Origin: Micromonospora saelicesensis
GTDB lineage: Bacteria > Actinomycetota > Actinomycetes > Mycobacteriales > Micromonosporaceae
Length of the DNA stretch: 64,000 nt
Reading direction: 5' to 3'
Assembly (NCBI RefSeq): GCF_900091575.1
Contig: NZ_FMCR01000007.1
Span: 186,001-250,000 of the forward strand
Part shown: piece by piece, positions 43,035-51,702 of the stretch
How positions within the stretch are numbered: position 1 is the first letter of the stretch
Layout: each line of letters begins with the position of its first letter
The notes under the pieces: model-generated
The model's input: only the letters and a program-made list of their open reading frames with translations
Database searches by the model: none
Told to the model about the DNA's origin: nothing
Program-made: the position numbers and the translations under genes

Positions 43035-43559
43035 ATGCGCGGAAGACGACGTCCATGGATTCTGCTCCCGCTCGCCCTCCTTATCCTGACCGCCTGCTCG
43101 CCTGCGGAGCAGCCGATTGTCGCTCTCGCCGTCCAGGACGGCCGGCCGGTCGGCGTGCTGGTCACCTGCGACGACCGTGACGCCGATATCCGGGTGTTCG
43201 AGAACGACCATCAGGGTGAACCGGGCAAACGATCCCTGATCAGGTGGCGCGTCGGCGGCCCGCCCGCGAGCGAGGTCGTCGAGGTGGCGCTGTTGGGTCA
43301 GCCGCCGGAAGGCTGGGAGGTCGCCGACGCTGGCGACAGCCCTGCGACCGAGGTGGACGTCGAGCTGCTCACCGAATTTCGGGCCGGGGTCACCTACACC
43401 CTCGACGGGTCAAGCCGCAGCGAGGCCCTCTCGGTGGACTTCACCCTCGCGGACCTGCCACGGATAGGGCCGGACCAGGTGTTGGCGCCGCACGGACACA
43501 ACTCGACGGAGGTCGTGTCGCGGGAGACCTTCCTGCGCAAGGCACGCGACCGCTGCTGA
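43035..43559 (+). CDS. Hypothetical lipoprotein
   Basis: A 174-residue exported protein with a lipoprotein signal ending LTAC (Cys21). The rest is beta-rich with no recognised domain: IVALAVQDGRPVGVLVTCDD, IRVFENDHQ and EVDVELLTEFRAGVTYTLDG (each a likely strand pair). Many small actinomycete lipoproteins of this shape occur, mostly uncharacterised. I chose ATG 43035 for the signal peptide; GTG 43008 and ATG 43011 are alternatives. Divergent from the transpeptidase gene (196 bp). Confidence 0.65.
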   Translation: MRGRRRPWILLPLALLILTACSPAEQPIVALAVQDGRPVGVLVTCDDRDADIRVFENDHQGEPGKRSLIRWRVGGPPASEVVEVALLGQPPEGWEVADAGDSPATEVDVELLTEFRAGVTYTLDGSSRSEALSVDFTLADLPRIGPDQVLAPHGHNSTEVVSRETFLRKARDRC

Positions 43560-43589
43560 CCCGACACGGCCGACCACTCAAGAAAGTGG

Positions 43590-43786
43590 AGTGGCACCAC
43601 AGTCGCCGATTACAGTTTTTGGAGAAAAATCAAAGAATTGAGATTGAGCCGACATCGCGGCGGCTCCGCAGAGCTGAACAGGCAATCGCAGAGCGATATT
43701 TAAGGGAGAATTAATCGTTTCAGTGGGAAACGGGCAGGGGGCCGACTCGTATTCTTCGTGCTCGGAAGAAAGGTGCGCCCCCGTTG
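43590..43786. other. AT-rich non-coding stretch
   Basis: A 197-base interval with conspicuously low GC for this window (for example TTTTTGGAGAAAAATC near 43615-43630 and GATATTTAAGGGAGAATTAA near 43696-43715), between the lipoprotein stop and the DUF1996 start. No convincing ORF. It probably carries the promoter and leader of the DUF1996 gene; AAAGG lies 12 bases before that ATG. Confidence 0.55.
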
Positions 43787-44920
43787 ATGAATTTCCGATC
43801 CACCCCTCGACACCGTCGTTCCGTCACCGCCCTGCTGCTGGTGAGCGTGGCGCTCGCCGGCGGCTGCAAGGAGACGCCGGGCACCCCCGGCGCGTCCGGC
43901 CCGTCCAGCGACACCGGCATCGGTTCGCCCGGCCCGGATGCGCCGACGGCCACCGCCCCGGGCGACCCGTCGGCCACGCCGAGCGCCCCGGGCACCTCGG
44001 CCACGCCGTCCGCGCCGGGCAGGCCGGGAACGCCGGCGACCAGCGCCGTCCCGCCCACCGCATCCGGCGGCTGGATCATCATCGACGCCGCCGCGCAGGC
44101 CGCAGCGACGAAGGCGTTCTTCGCGCGCAAGCCCAAGCCGGTGACCGGCAACCCCGTCAAGGTGCCCGAATTCAACGTCGGCTGTACGACCAGCCACCAC
44201 AACAGCGACGACCCGATCGTGCTGCCGAAGCTGGTGGGCGGCTCGCACAACCACACGTTCTGGGGCAACAGGTCGACCGACGCCAACTCGACCGCCGAGT
44301 CGCTGCGGGCGTCCAAGGCGACCACCTGCAACTCGCCGGACGACCAGTCCGCCTACTGGGTGCCGACGATGTACCAGAACGGCAAGGTCGTGGACCCGAA
44401 GGAGGTGACCGTCTACTACGGTTCCCGCCTGAAGGACCCGAGCAGGACCCAGCCCTTCCCGTTCGGCCTGCGAATGATCACCGGCAACGCCAAGAACCAG
44501 GTCGACACCCCGGACAAGCAGGGCAACCACTTCTGGTGCGCCGGCATCGGCGGCGAGATCGGCCGCAGCGCCGACAAGACGTTCCCGGTCTGCGCCAAGA
44601 CGGCGAACATCGTCCGGCAGATCACCTTCCCGGACTGCTGGGACGGCAAGCACCTGGACAGCCCCGACCACAAGGCGCACATGGCCAACGGGGACCACAC
44701 CGGGGCGTGCCCCAAGAGCCACCCGGTGCCCGTCCCCTCGGTGTCGTTCGTGATCTCGTACCCGTTGAGCGCGAACACCGACGGCATCACCCTCGCGTCC
44801 GGCACGTCGTTCTCGATGCACGCGGACTTCTTCAACGCGTGGAAGGACGAGGCGCTCGCCGCACGGGTGCGCAACTGCCTCGATCAGGGCGTCAAGTGCA
44901 ACTCGGCCGGTAACTTCTAG
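43787..44920 (+). CDS. DUF1996 domain lipoprotein
   Basis: A 377-residue exported protein. Lipoprotein signal with lipobox AGGC (Cys27), a 65-residue Pro/Gly/Ala/Ser/Thr linker, then a DUF1996 domain of about 265 residues. Its hallmarks are GGSHNHTFWGN (His-rich), YWVPTMYQNGK, ITFPDCWDGKHLDSPDHKAHM and a Cys-paired C-terminus. DUF1996 is found in fungi and actinomycetes as a secreted domain of unknown activity; the conserved His/Asp pattern hints at metal binding. ATG 43787 is preceded by a TTG. Followed by a terminator and repeat copy 2. Confidence 0.9.
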   Translation: MNFRSTPRHRRSVTALLLVSVALAGGCKETPGTPGASGPSSDTGIGSPGPDAPTATAPGDPSATPSAPGTSATPSAPGRPGTPATSAVPPTASGGWIIIDAAAQAAATKAFFARKPKPVTGNPVKVPEFNVGCTTSHHNSDDPIVLPKLVGGSHNHTFWGNRSTDANSTAESLRASKATTCNSPDDQSAYWVPTMYQNGKVVDPKEVTVYYGSRLKDPSRTQPFPFGLRMITGNAKNQVDTPDKQGNHFWCAGIGGEIGRSADKTFPVCAKTANIVRQITFPDCWDGKHLDSPDHKAHMANGDHTGACPKSHPVPVPSVSFVISYPLSANTDGITLASGTSFSMHADFFNAWKDEALAARVRNCLDQGVKCNSAGNF

Positions 44921-44939
44921 TCGACGCGGTACGACGGCG

Positions 44940-44972
44940 GCGGCCGGTCACCCCTGGGGGGCGACCGGCCGC
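44940..44972 (+). terminator. Hairpin terminator after the DUF1996 gene
   Basis: Perfect 10-bp stem (GCGGCCGGTC and complement) with a 13-nt loop, 20 bases after the stop. Confidence 0.7.
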
Positions 44973-45018
44973 TCTCGCGTGTGCCTCGCACTCGTGCTGA
45001 CTCTGGGGCTGACGGCGG

Positions 45019-45141
45019 GCGCTTTGGCTAGCCCACCCTGTCGATGTGCTGGTGAGCGGTATACCTCAGAGGTATGAATATGACCCTGAGGTATACCCCT
45101 CACTGCCGCATCCGCCCCGACGGAGGTGACCGACGGTCACC
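45019..45141 (+). repeat. Palindromic repeat element, copy 2
   Basis: Core at 45053-45102: same 19-base left arm as copy 1; the right arm differs at two positions (CCCTG for CTCTG; CCCCTCA for CCGCTCA), so two mismatches break the stem. Flanks are the best matches to copy 1 (left about 28 of 34 bases identical; right ATCCGCCCCGACGGAGGTGA). The right end carries a second perfect palindrome, GGTGACCG-A-CGGTCACC (45125-45141). Lies between convergent genes. Confidence 0.9.
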
Positions 45142-45192
45142 GCCGGCCGCCGGCTGCGCGCCCACGCCCCAGCCAGGGTTGGACTCACTCGT

Positions 45193-46170
45193 CTAGAGCC
45201 GGGCGGCGCCCGCCTCGGTGGCCTCCTGCACTGCCGAGGTACGGCGGACCTCGGCCCGCTGGTCGCCGGCGTCCTCCCGGTCCGGGCCGGCCATCCGGGC
45301 CGACCGGTTGGTGGTCGTGGCCGCCTGGTCACCGGTCACCCCGCCACGGATCCGGTTGTTGGCGGCCACCTGGGCGGCCGGGTCGTTGGACGTCACCGCC
45401 AACTGACCGTTGATGATGTTGTCGTCGACGGTGACGCCACCGGTGGTGCTGGTGATGCTCACGTCCCCACCCCAGTAGCCGCCGGAGGCGCAGCTGTCGA
45501 GGGCGCCGTTCGGGCCGAGCTGCACACCGCCCAGGTTGCCGGCGAAGGTGGCCCGGCCCTGGACCGCGCTGCCACACACCACGCTGCCGGTGGCGCTGTT
45601 GAGCACCGACAGCGTGCCGTCGACGAACGAGTCGTGCAGGTCGGTGTAGTAGGTGCCGGTGCTGCTGAGGTTGCGCTGCACCTGGGTGCCCCGGTCGAGC
45701 CGGACCTCGCCGGCACCGACGGTGACGTGCCCGGTGACCGTCGACGCCTCGGCGAACAGGAAGCTGTCGATGGTCGTGGAGCCCTTCGGCCGTACGGTGA
45801 CGGTGCCGGTGCGGGCGTCCTTCAGGAAGATGCCGTACCCCCCGGCCGCGAGCACCACCTGGCCGTCGACTGTCGTCTCGGTCGCGTCGAGGTACCCGTC
45901 GGCGGCGACGCGTACCTCACCGCTGACCCGGCCACCGGTCACCACCAGGTTGCCGCCGGCCGCGACGGTGACGTTGCCGGTGATCGTGGTGCCGGTGAGC
46001 GCGCAGGACTCGCCGGCGGGAACGAGCAGGTCATTGGGCACGGTCACCGCACCGCCGGTACCGATGCAGTGGGTGACCAGGTCGGCGTGTGCGGTGGGCG
46101 CCACGGCCAGCACCGAGGCCGCGATGACGGCGCTCACGGTGGCGAGCTTGGCGACGGTACGTCCGGGCAT
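45193..46170 (-). CDS. Secreted beta-helix-like protein
   Basis: A 325-residue exported protein; signal peptide of 29 residues ending AHA. The mature part has a 17-22-residue repeating pattern (GNVTVAAGGNLVVTGG, GEVRVAADGYLDATET, GQVVLAAGGYGIFLKD, GHVTVGAGEVRLDRG) consistent with a right-handed beta-helix of the polymer-forming/bactofilin-like or pectate-lyase type, without a visible catalytic site. Three Cys. The C-terminal 40 residues are charged and disordered. Last gene of the copper-protein operon (32 bases after the cupredoxin stop, AGGGAG site). It may be a structural or carbohydrate-binding partner. Confidence 0.75.
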   Translation of the reverse strand: MPGRTVAKLATVSAVIAASVLAVAPTAHADLVTHCIGTGGAVTVPNDLLVPAGESCALTGTTITGNVTVAAGGNLVVTGGRVSGEVRVAADGYLDATETTVDGQVVLAAGGYGIFLKDARTGTVTVRPKGSTTIDSFLFAEASTVTGHVTVGAGEVRLDRGTQVQRNLSSTGTYYTDLHDSFVDGTLSVLNSATGSVVCGSAVQGRATFAGNLGGVQLGPNGALDSCASGGYWGGDVSITSTTGGVTVDDNIINGQLAVTSNDPAAQVAANNRIRGGVTGDQAATTTNRSARMAGPDREDAGDQRAEVRRTSAVQEATEAGAARL

Positions 46171-46202
46171 CGTGGTACTCCCTGTCGGTGAGGTTCGAGG
46201 AC

Positions 46203-47732
46203 TCATGCGCCGACGTCCGATCGGGCCGCGGCCCGGACGATGGCGCCCTGCTGCCGCCGGTCGAGCGTGCCGCCGGTCACGAGCGCGGCGGTGACCGCTT
46301 CCACGTGTCGGACGAATTCGGCGTGGCCGGGGTAGTCGGCGTGTTCGTCGATCAGATCGTTGATGGTGCAGCCGTCGCCGGTGTCCACGTTGGCCACACC
46401 GGTGTCGCCCCCGTCGATGACCACGGTGGCCCGGGTGTCGGAGTCGGGGCAGCGGTCGGTGTCGTCGACCACCACGGTGAACGACGTCGACTGCTCGGTG
46501 GAGGAGTTCCCCGCCGTGTCGGTCGCCCGGTACCGCACTGTGTGCGCGCCGGGTGCGCGGACGGCGACCGGAGCGGCGTACGCCGTCCAGCCGCCGGTGT
46601 CGAGCGCGTACTCGATCTTCGCCACGCCCGACTCGGCGTCGGTGGCCGTGACGGTGACGGTCGCGCCGCCGACGTACCCGCCGTCGTCGTTCCGGTCACC
46701 GGCCACCGTGGCGGCGACAGTGGGTGGGGTGGTGTCCTCGGCCTGCGGCTCGACGACGGTGAAGTGCGACATCTGCTCCGCCGAGGTGTTGCCGGCGACG
46801 TCGGTGGCCCGGTAGTGCAGCATGTGCATCCCGGCCGCGTTCACCACGATCGGGTTCGTGTACGCGGTGAAGGCCGCCCCGTCCAGGGCGTACTCGATGG
46901 TGGCGACACCGGATCCGCTGTCGGTGGCGGTCAACGTGGCGGTGGCCGTACCGATGTAGTTGCCGTCGCCGTCGCGGTCGCCGGCCAGCGCGACCGCGAC
47001 CACCGGCGCGGTGGTGTCCTCCTCCCCCGGCTCGACGATCCGGAACGCCACCGAGCCGACGGCGCTGGTGTTGCCGGCCTGGTCGGTGGCGCGGAACTGC
47101 ACCGCGTGGTCGCCGATCGCGGTGACCCGCACCGGCTCGGTGTACGGCAGGAAGCTGGTGTCGTCGACCTGGTACTCGACGGTCTGTACCCCCGAGTCGG
47201 CGTCGGTGGCCGTCACGGTCACCGTGGCCGAGCCGAGGTAGTTGCCGTCCTGGTCCTGGTCGCCGGAGACCGCAGCGGTCACGGTCGGCGCGGTGGTGTC
47301 GCCGCCGCCACCGCCCTCGGTGACCACCAGCTCGCCGACCATCGAGCTGTGGCCGGGGATCGAGCAGAAGTACCGGTATCGGCCCGGGGTCAGCGTCACG
47401 GTCGCCTGGTGGCGGCCGTCGTTGGCGTCGAACGGGCTGGCCAGGATGTTGAGTGTGACGTCGTGGTTGTAGCCCTCGGTGCTGGTGTCGAAGGTCAGGG
47501 TGTGCGGCATCCCGGTGGTGTTGCCGGTGGCCGCGCTGTTCTCCCAGATGATCGTGGTTGCTCCGGCCACCGCCGTGGTGGGCGCGGACTTGTACTGGGT
47601 GATGCTGTCGTCGGCGGTCCAGGTCAACACCTGGTCGGCGGCGACACGCGGGGCGGCGGAGGCGGGCGCCACTGCCAACGGGATCACCGTGAGCAGGAGC
47701 GCCGCCAGCGCGGCCGTCAGTCGTCGGGTCAT
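46203..47732 (-). CDS. Cupredoxin protein with three Ig-like (OmpL47-type) repeats and a shared C-terminal domain
   Basis: A 509-residue exported protein. Signal peptide to about 27. Residues 30-140 are a type 1 copper domain: His77 in MPHTL, and Cys123, His128, Met131 in CSIPGHSSM. Three Ig-like repeats follow (about 145-235, 240-330, 335-425), each opening DTTAP(T/V)V and containing GVxxIEYxLDG, DHAVQFRATDQAGNTS-type ends. Residues 427-509 match a stretch of the upstream giant protein (GCTINDLIDE; FVRHVEAV; AARSDVG). The copper site suggests electron shuttling between the sugar-dehydrogenase-like protein and the multicopper oxidase. ATG 47732 has AGGAG 6 bases upstream, overlapping the previous stop, so it is translationally coupled. 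Confidence 0.88.
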   Translation of the reverse strand: MTRRLTAALAALLLTVIPLAVAPASAAPRVAADQVLTWTADDSITQYKSAPTTAVAGATTIIWENSAATGNTTGMPHTLTFDTSTEGYNHDVTLNILASPFDANDGRHQATVTLTPGRYRYFCSIPGHSSMVGELVVTEGGGGGDTTAPTVTAAVSGDQDQDGNYLGSATVTVTATDADSGVQTVEYQVDDTSFLPYTEPVRVTAIGDHAVQFRATDQAGNTSAVGSVAFRIVEPGEEDTTAPVVAVALAGDRDGDGNYIGTATATLTATDSGSGVATIEYALDGAAFTAYTNPIVVNAAGMHMLHYRATDVAGNTSAEQMSHFTVVEPQAEDTTPPTVAATVAGDRNDDGGYVGGATVTVTATDAESGVAKIEYALDTGGWTAYAAPVAVRAPGAHTVRYRATDTAGNSSTEQSTSFTVVVDDTDRCPDSDTRATVVIDGGDTGVANVDTGDGCTINDLIDEHADYPGHAEFVRHVEAVTAALVTGGTLDRRQQGAIVRAAARSDVGA

Positions 47733-47740
47733 CGTCACTC

Positions 47741-50700
47741 CTAGAGTTCCCGCGCACGGATGTTGCGGAACTCGGTCAGGTCGTTGTCACCGTGGTTCTG
47801 CAGGCCGATGAAGCCGCGCAGGAACTGCCGCAGGTCGGTCGGCGGGTCGCCGGCACGCGACGACTGCTTGCCCGGCGTGTTGTCGAACTCGTTGATCACC
47901 ACGCCGTTGCGGATCATCGTGTAGTGCTGCCCGACGGCGCGGATCTCGTAGTCGTTCCACTCGTTCTTCGGCGTCACCCCGGCCTGGGCCAGCGGCACCG
48001 GGTCGAAGTTGTAGACCGAGCCGGTCTTCTGCGGCTCACCGGTGTCACCGTCGTAGATCTGGATCTCGTGTCCGCAGTAGATCGCCATCCAGGCCGGCGA
48101 GGTCCGCGCCGACCCGACCGTGCCGCAGCTGTCCGGTGGCCGCTGGTCGAGGGGCGTTCGCAGATCCGGGAACCGGATGAAGACTCCGGTGTTGGCCCGG
48201 CCGGTGCCCGGAGCGATGTCCCGGAACTGCAGCTTCAGCGAGAAGTCGCCCAGCTCCTTGGTGTGCCAGAGCATGCCCAGGCCACCGCTGGAGCGCAGCG
48301 ACCCGTCCGGCTGGATGCCGAACTGTCCCGACGGTGCCTGCTGCCAACCGCGCAGCGACTCGGCGGTGCCGTCGTAGAGCGGCTCGTACCCGGTGTGCCC
48401 GTCCCGGCCGATCTCGGACGCGGCGGCCAGGCGGGTGAGGGTGCCCGCTTCGCGGGTGCTGAGCAGGTCGTCGTCCTGCAACGTGCGGGCCACCGCGGTG
48501 ACGTGCCGGACGAAACCGTTGTGGTCGGCCCAGGTGCTCTCGTCGTCGATCAGGTCGTTGGCCGTGCAACCCTGCCCGACCGTACGACTGGGCACCCCGG
48601 TGTCGGTGTCGCCGAGCCACACCGTCGACCGGTCGTCGGGCACCGCGCAGCCCACCGTCACAGTGGTCTGCACCGTCGCGGTCTGACCGTCGGCGTACGT
48701 GACGGTGAGCTTCGCGGTGTAGGTGCCGACCGTGGCGTACGTGTGCCGGGGGTCCGCCTCGGTCGACGTGGCGCCGTCGCCGAACTCCCAGCGGTGGCTG
48801 ACGCCGCCGGAGCGGGAACCGGTGAAGGCAATGGTCAGCGGCTTGTTCTGCACGGCGACCGAGGTCGCCGCCGGTGCCGGGGTGGGCGCCCCGCCGGTGT
48901 AGGTGATCCGGATCAGCTTCTGGTTCGCGTGCAGGCTGAAGAAGCCGCCGCCGTAGTCGAGCAGGTAGAGCGCGCCGTCCGGGCCGAACTTCGCGTCCAT
49001 CCAGCTCTGCAACCGGTTGTCGCCGTTGCCACCGGGGATGATGGCCCGCAGCGACTCGGCGTACACCGGTGGGGCGGCCTGCGGCACGCCGGCCGGGTCG
49101 ACGGTGACCGCGACCCGGTTGGCGGCGTTCGACTGGTCGCCGATGAACCACTTGCCGTCCCAGTGCTCCGGCCACGCCACGCCGCTGGTGGTGTCGACGA
49201 GGCTGCGGTGGTACGTCGGGCCGGACATGATGGCCTGCCCGCCGCCGCGCAGGTACGGCTGCGTGTAGGTGGCGTCGGCCGCCACGTAGGTCGGCAGGCC
49301 GCTGCCGTCGGTCCGCTTCGGGAACACCGGGCCGCCGCCGTCGGGCGAATACCAGATCATGTTGTCCCGGGCCGCCGGGATGTCCACCAGTCCGGTGTTG
49401 CGCGGCGACTCGTTCTTCAGGTTGTCGCAGTCGTACCAGCCGGTCAGCACTGTCGCGTCGGTGTTGCTGCGGTCGCGGTACGGCTGCCGGTTGCCCATGC
49501 AGTACGGCCAGCCCTGGTTACCCGCGGAGGTGATGATGGTGGCCGTCTCGTACTTCGCCGGGCCCAGGGTGGGGCTGGGCGACGAGGCGTCCGGGCCGAC
49601 CCAGCCGGCGGTCAGCCACTGGTGCACCGGGTCGATCTGGAGGCGGGCGATGTTGCGTACGCCCATCACGTAGATCTCCGGCCGGGTCTTCTCGGTGCCC
49701 GGTGGGAACAGGTTGCCCTCCGGGATGGTGTACGTGCCGTCCGGCTCCGGGTGAATCCGGATGATCTTGCCGGCGAGGTCGTTGGTGTTGCCCGATGTGC
49801 GGCGGGCATCCTGGAACGAGATCCCCTGGTACTCCTGGGTCCAGTTGTTGCCGGCGTAGCCCTGCGACCCCTCCGAGGAGTTGTTGTCGCCGGAGCCGAC
49901 GTAGAGGTTGCCCTTGGCGTCGAACGCCATGCCGCCGCCGGCGTGGCAGCAACTGTGGATCTGCACCGGGAACTGCAACAGGTCCTTGCGGGTGGCCTGG
50001 TCGATGGTCTGCGCCTGACTGTCGTAGGTGAACCGCGAGACGGTCCGCTGACCGACCCGCTTCACCCGGTCGACCGAGTCGTGCGGCATCCAGTAGACGT
50101 AGAGCCAGCCGTTCTCGGCGAACGCGGGGTCGGGCACGATGCCGAGCAGACCCTCCTCGTTCTTGACCAACTCGGAGCCACTGCCCCGGTTGCCCATCAC
50201 CTCCAGGGTGGTGAGCAGCTTGACCTGCTTGGTGCGCGGGTCCCAGGAGTGGATGGTGCCGCAGCCCAGGCCGACCTTCGGGTTGTTCCAGTCCGCGATC
50301 GGGCCGCTCGGGCAGGCCGCCTTGCCGACGTAGAAGACAGTGCCGTCCGGCGCGATGGTGAGCCCGTGCGGCTCGCCGATCTGGTCCAGCTGCCCGGTCT
50401 GGTTGGCTGCGGTGAGACGCTCCACCTTGTAGTTCGCGGCGATGGTGGCCTGGCAGTCACCGCGTACCCGACCGGTGGTCCAGTTGAGGGCGCCGGCAAG
50501 GTGCGTGCGGAACGCCTCCTCGCCGTAGCTGCCCTCGGTGTGGCCCATGCCGGTGTAGAACGACCGACCGCCGTCGTAGTCCCGGCACCAGGACACCGGG
50601 TGGAAGGCGCCGTTGGCGGCCGCCCCCGGGTTGTAGTGCCGCTCCTCGACCTGGGCGAGGGTGTGCACGGTGCCGATCGGGTTCGGGTCCCAGTTCTCCC

Positions 50701-51679
50701 AACGGTCGGACCGGGTGAGGGTCATCGGCAGCGACGCGGTTGCCGGGTGCTTGCGGTCCAGGATGTTCACCACCGCGCGGTTCACCGCAGGCGGCTCCGG
50801 GGCGGTGGTGCTGCCGGTGAACAGGCGCAGGTCGGCGAGCTGGACCAGCGGTTCACCGCTGTTCGCGGTGACGTTCAGCCGGTAGCGCGTGAACTCCTGC
50901 GGCGCGGCGATGTCGAACCGCCGGGTCTGGTACCGGTCCGGGAAGGTCTGCCCGGTGCGACGGTCCAGGTCGGTCCAGCTCTGACCGTCCGTGGAGCCCT
51001 GCAGGGTCCAGTCCTTCGGGTCCCGACCGGCGGAGTCGTTGGCCGACGTGAGCGCGTACCCGGTGATCTTCTTCGGTGCGCTCAACTCGTACGCCACCCA
51101 GGCGGTCGGGGTGCGGACCAGCCACTTCGTGTTGGCGTCGCCGTCGGTCAGCTTCTCCTTGGTCTCGTTGGGCGGGTTCTCGCCGCTCGCGGTCACCCGG
51201 GTCACCGGCTCGGCGATCGGGATGGCGCCGGCCGGGCGGGTGCCGATCAGCCCGGTGAACCAGGTGGAGTCGACCTGGGCGCGGGCGGCGTCGGCGATGC
51301 CGACGAAACCGCCGCCGGCCTTGACGTAGTTCTGGAGCGCCGACTCCTGGTCGCGGTTGAGCGCGGCGCCCGTCGCGGAGAGAAAGACCACGCTGCGGTA
51401 CGCGGACAGCCCGGCCGCGGTGAAGGCGCCCGGGTCCGTGGTGGCCGTGACATCGATGTCATGAACGGCACCAAGTTGTTTGATGGTGTCCACCGCGCGC
51501 GAAACCGGGTCCTGTTGCTCGGCCACCGGGCCGTGGAACACCAGGACCGCTGTCTGCTGCGGCTGCGCCGCCTGCGGGGCGGCCGCCGTTCGTGGTGCGG
51601 CCGCGGCCGCCGTCGTTGCCGGGAGCAGTGTCGCCAAGGCCGCTACCGCGGCAAGGGTTCGTCGTAGTTTTCTGGTCAT
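47741..51679 (-). CDS. Multidomain exported protein: ThuA, discoidin, sugar-dehydrogenase propeller, PKD, shared domain, DUF1080
   Basis: A 1312-residue exported protein. Signal peptide about 1-30. ThuA fold starts at about 44 (VLVFHGPV, GGGFVGIAD) but is interrupted at about 160-285 by an F5/8C-like domain (ASGENPPNETKEKLTDGD) and resumes 298-410 (PVSWCRDYDGGRSFYTGMGHTEG). A glucose/sorbosone-dehydrogenase-like beta-propeller spans about 415-923 (EPHGLTIAPDG; HSCCHAGGGMAFD). PKD about 928-1010 (WEFGDG). Residues 1011-1093 are the domain shared with the cupredoxin. DUF1080 (3-keto-disaccharide hydrolase fold) fills 1098-1312. The mix predicts oxidation of an oligosaccharide outside the cell followed by cleavage of the keto product. 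Second gene of the operon, 23 bases after the oxidase. Confidence 0.88.
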   Translation of the reverse strand: MTRKLRRTLAAVAALATLLPATTAAAAAPRTAAAPQAAQPQQTAVLVFHGPVAEQQDPVSRAVDTIKQLGAVHDIDVTATTDPGAFTAAGLSAYRSVVFLSATGAALNRDQESALQNYVKAGGGFVGIADAARAQVDSTWFTGLIGTRPAGAIPIAEPVTRVTASGENPPNETKEKLTDGDANTKWLVRTPTAWVAYELSAPKKITGYALTSANDSAGRDPKDWTLQGSTDGQSWTDLDRRTGQTFPDRYQTRRFDIAAPQEFTRYRLNVTANSGEPLVQLADLRLFTGSTTAPEPPAVNRAVVNILDRKHPATASLPMTLTRSDRWENWDPNPIGTVHTLAQVEERHYNPGAAANGAFHPVSWCRDYDGGRSFYTGMGHTEGSYGEEAFRTHLAGALNWTTGRVRGDCQATIAANYKVERLTAANQTGQLDQIGEPHGLTIAPDGTVFYVGKAACPSGPIADWNNPKVGLGCGTIHSWDPRTKQVKLLTTLEVMGNRGSGSELVKNEEGLLGIVPDPAFAENGWLYVYWMPHDSVDRVKRVGQRTVSRFTYDSQAQTIDQATRKDLLQFPVQIHSCCHAGGGMAFDAKGNLYVGSGDNNSSEGSQGYAGNNWTQEYQGISFQDARRTSGNTNDLAGKIIRIHPEPDGTYTIPEGNLFPPGTEKTRPEIYVMGVRNIARLQIDPVHQWLTAGWVGPDASSPSPTLGPAKYETATIITSAGNQGWPYCMGNRQPYRDRSNTDATVLTGWYDCDNLKNESPRNTGLVDIPAARDNMIWYSPDGGGPVFPKRTDGSGLPTYVAADATYTQPYLRGGGQAIMSGPTYHRSLVDTTSGVAWPEHWDGKWFIGDQSNAANRVAVTVDPAGVPQAAPPVYAESLRAIIPGGNGDNRLQSWMDAKFGPDGALYLLDYGGGFFSLHANQKLIRITYTGGAPTPAPAATSVAVQNKPLTIAFTGSRSGGVSHRWEFGDGATSTEADPRHTYATVGTYTAKLTVTYADGQTATVQTTVTVGCAVPDDRSTVWLGDTDTGVPSRTVGQGCTANDLIDDESTWADHNGFVRHVTAVARTLQDDDLLSTREAGTLTRLAAASEIGRDGHTGYEPLYDGTAESLRGWQQAPSGQFGIQPDGSLRSSGGLGMLWHTKELGDFSLKLQFRDIAPGTGRANTGVFIRFPDLRTPLDQRPPDSCGTVGSARTSPAWMAIYCGHEIQIYDGDTGEPQKTGSVYNFDPVPLAQAGVTPKNEWNDYEIRAVGQHYTMIRNGVVINEFDNTPGKQSSRAGDPPTDLRQFLRGFIGLQNHGDNDLTEFRNIRAREL

Positions 51680-51702
51680 GCCCGTCCCCACTTTCGGTTC
51701 GG

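Noticed and set aside
47792..51667. A 1291-codon open frame on the plus strand
   Set aside because: Antisense to the ThuA/propeller/DUF1080 gene; low-complexity Val/Arg/Gly/Asp translation with no domain.
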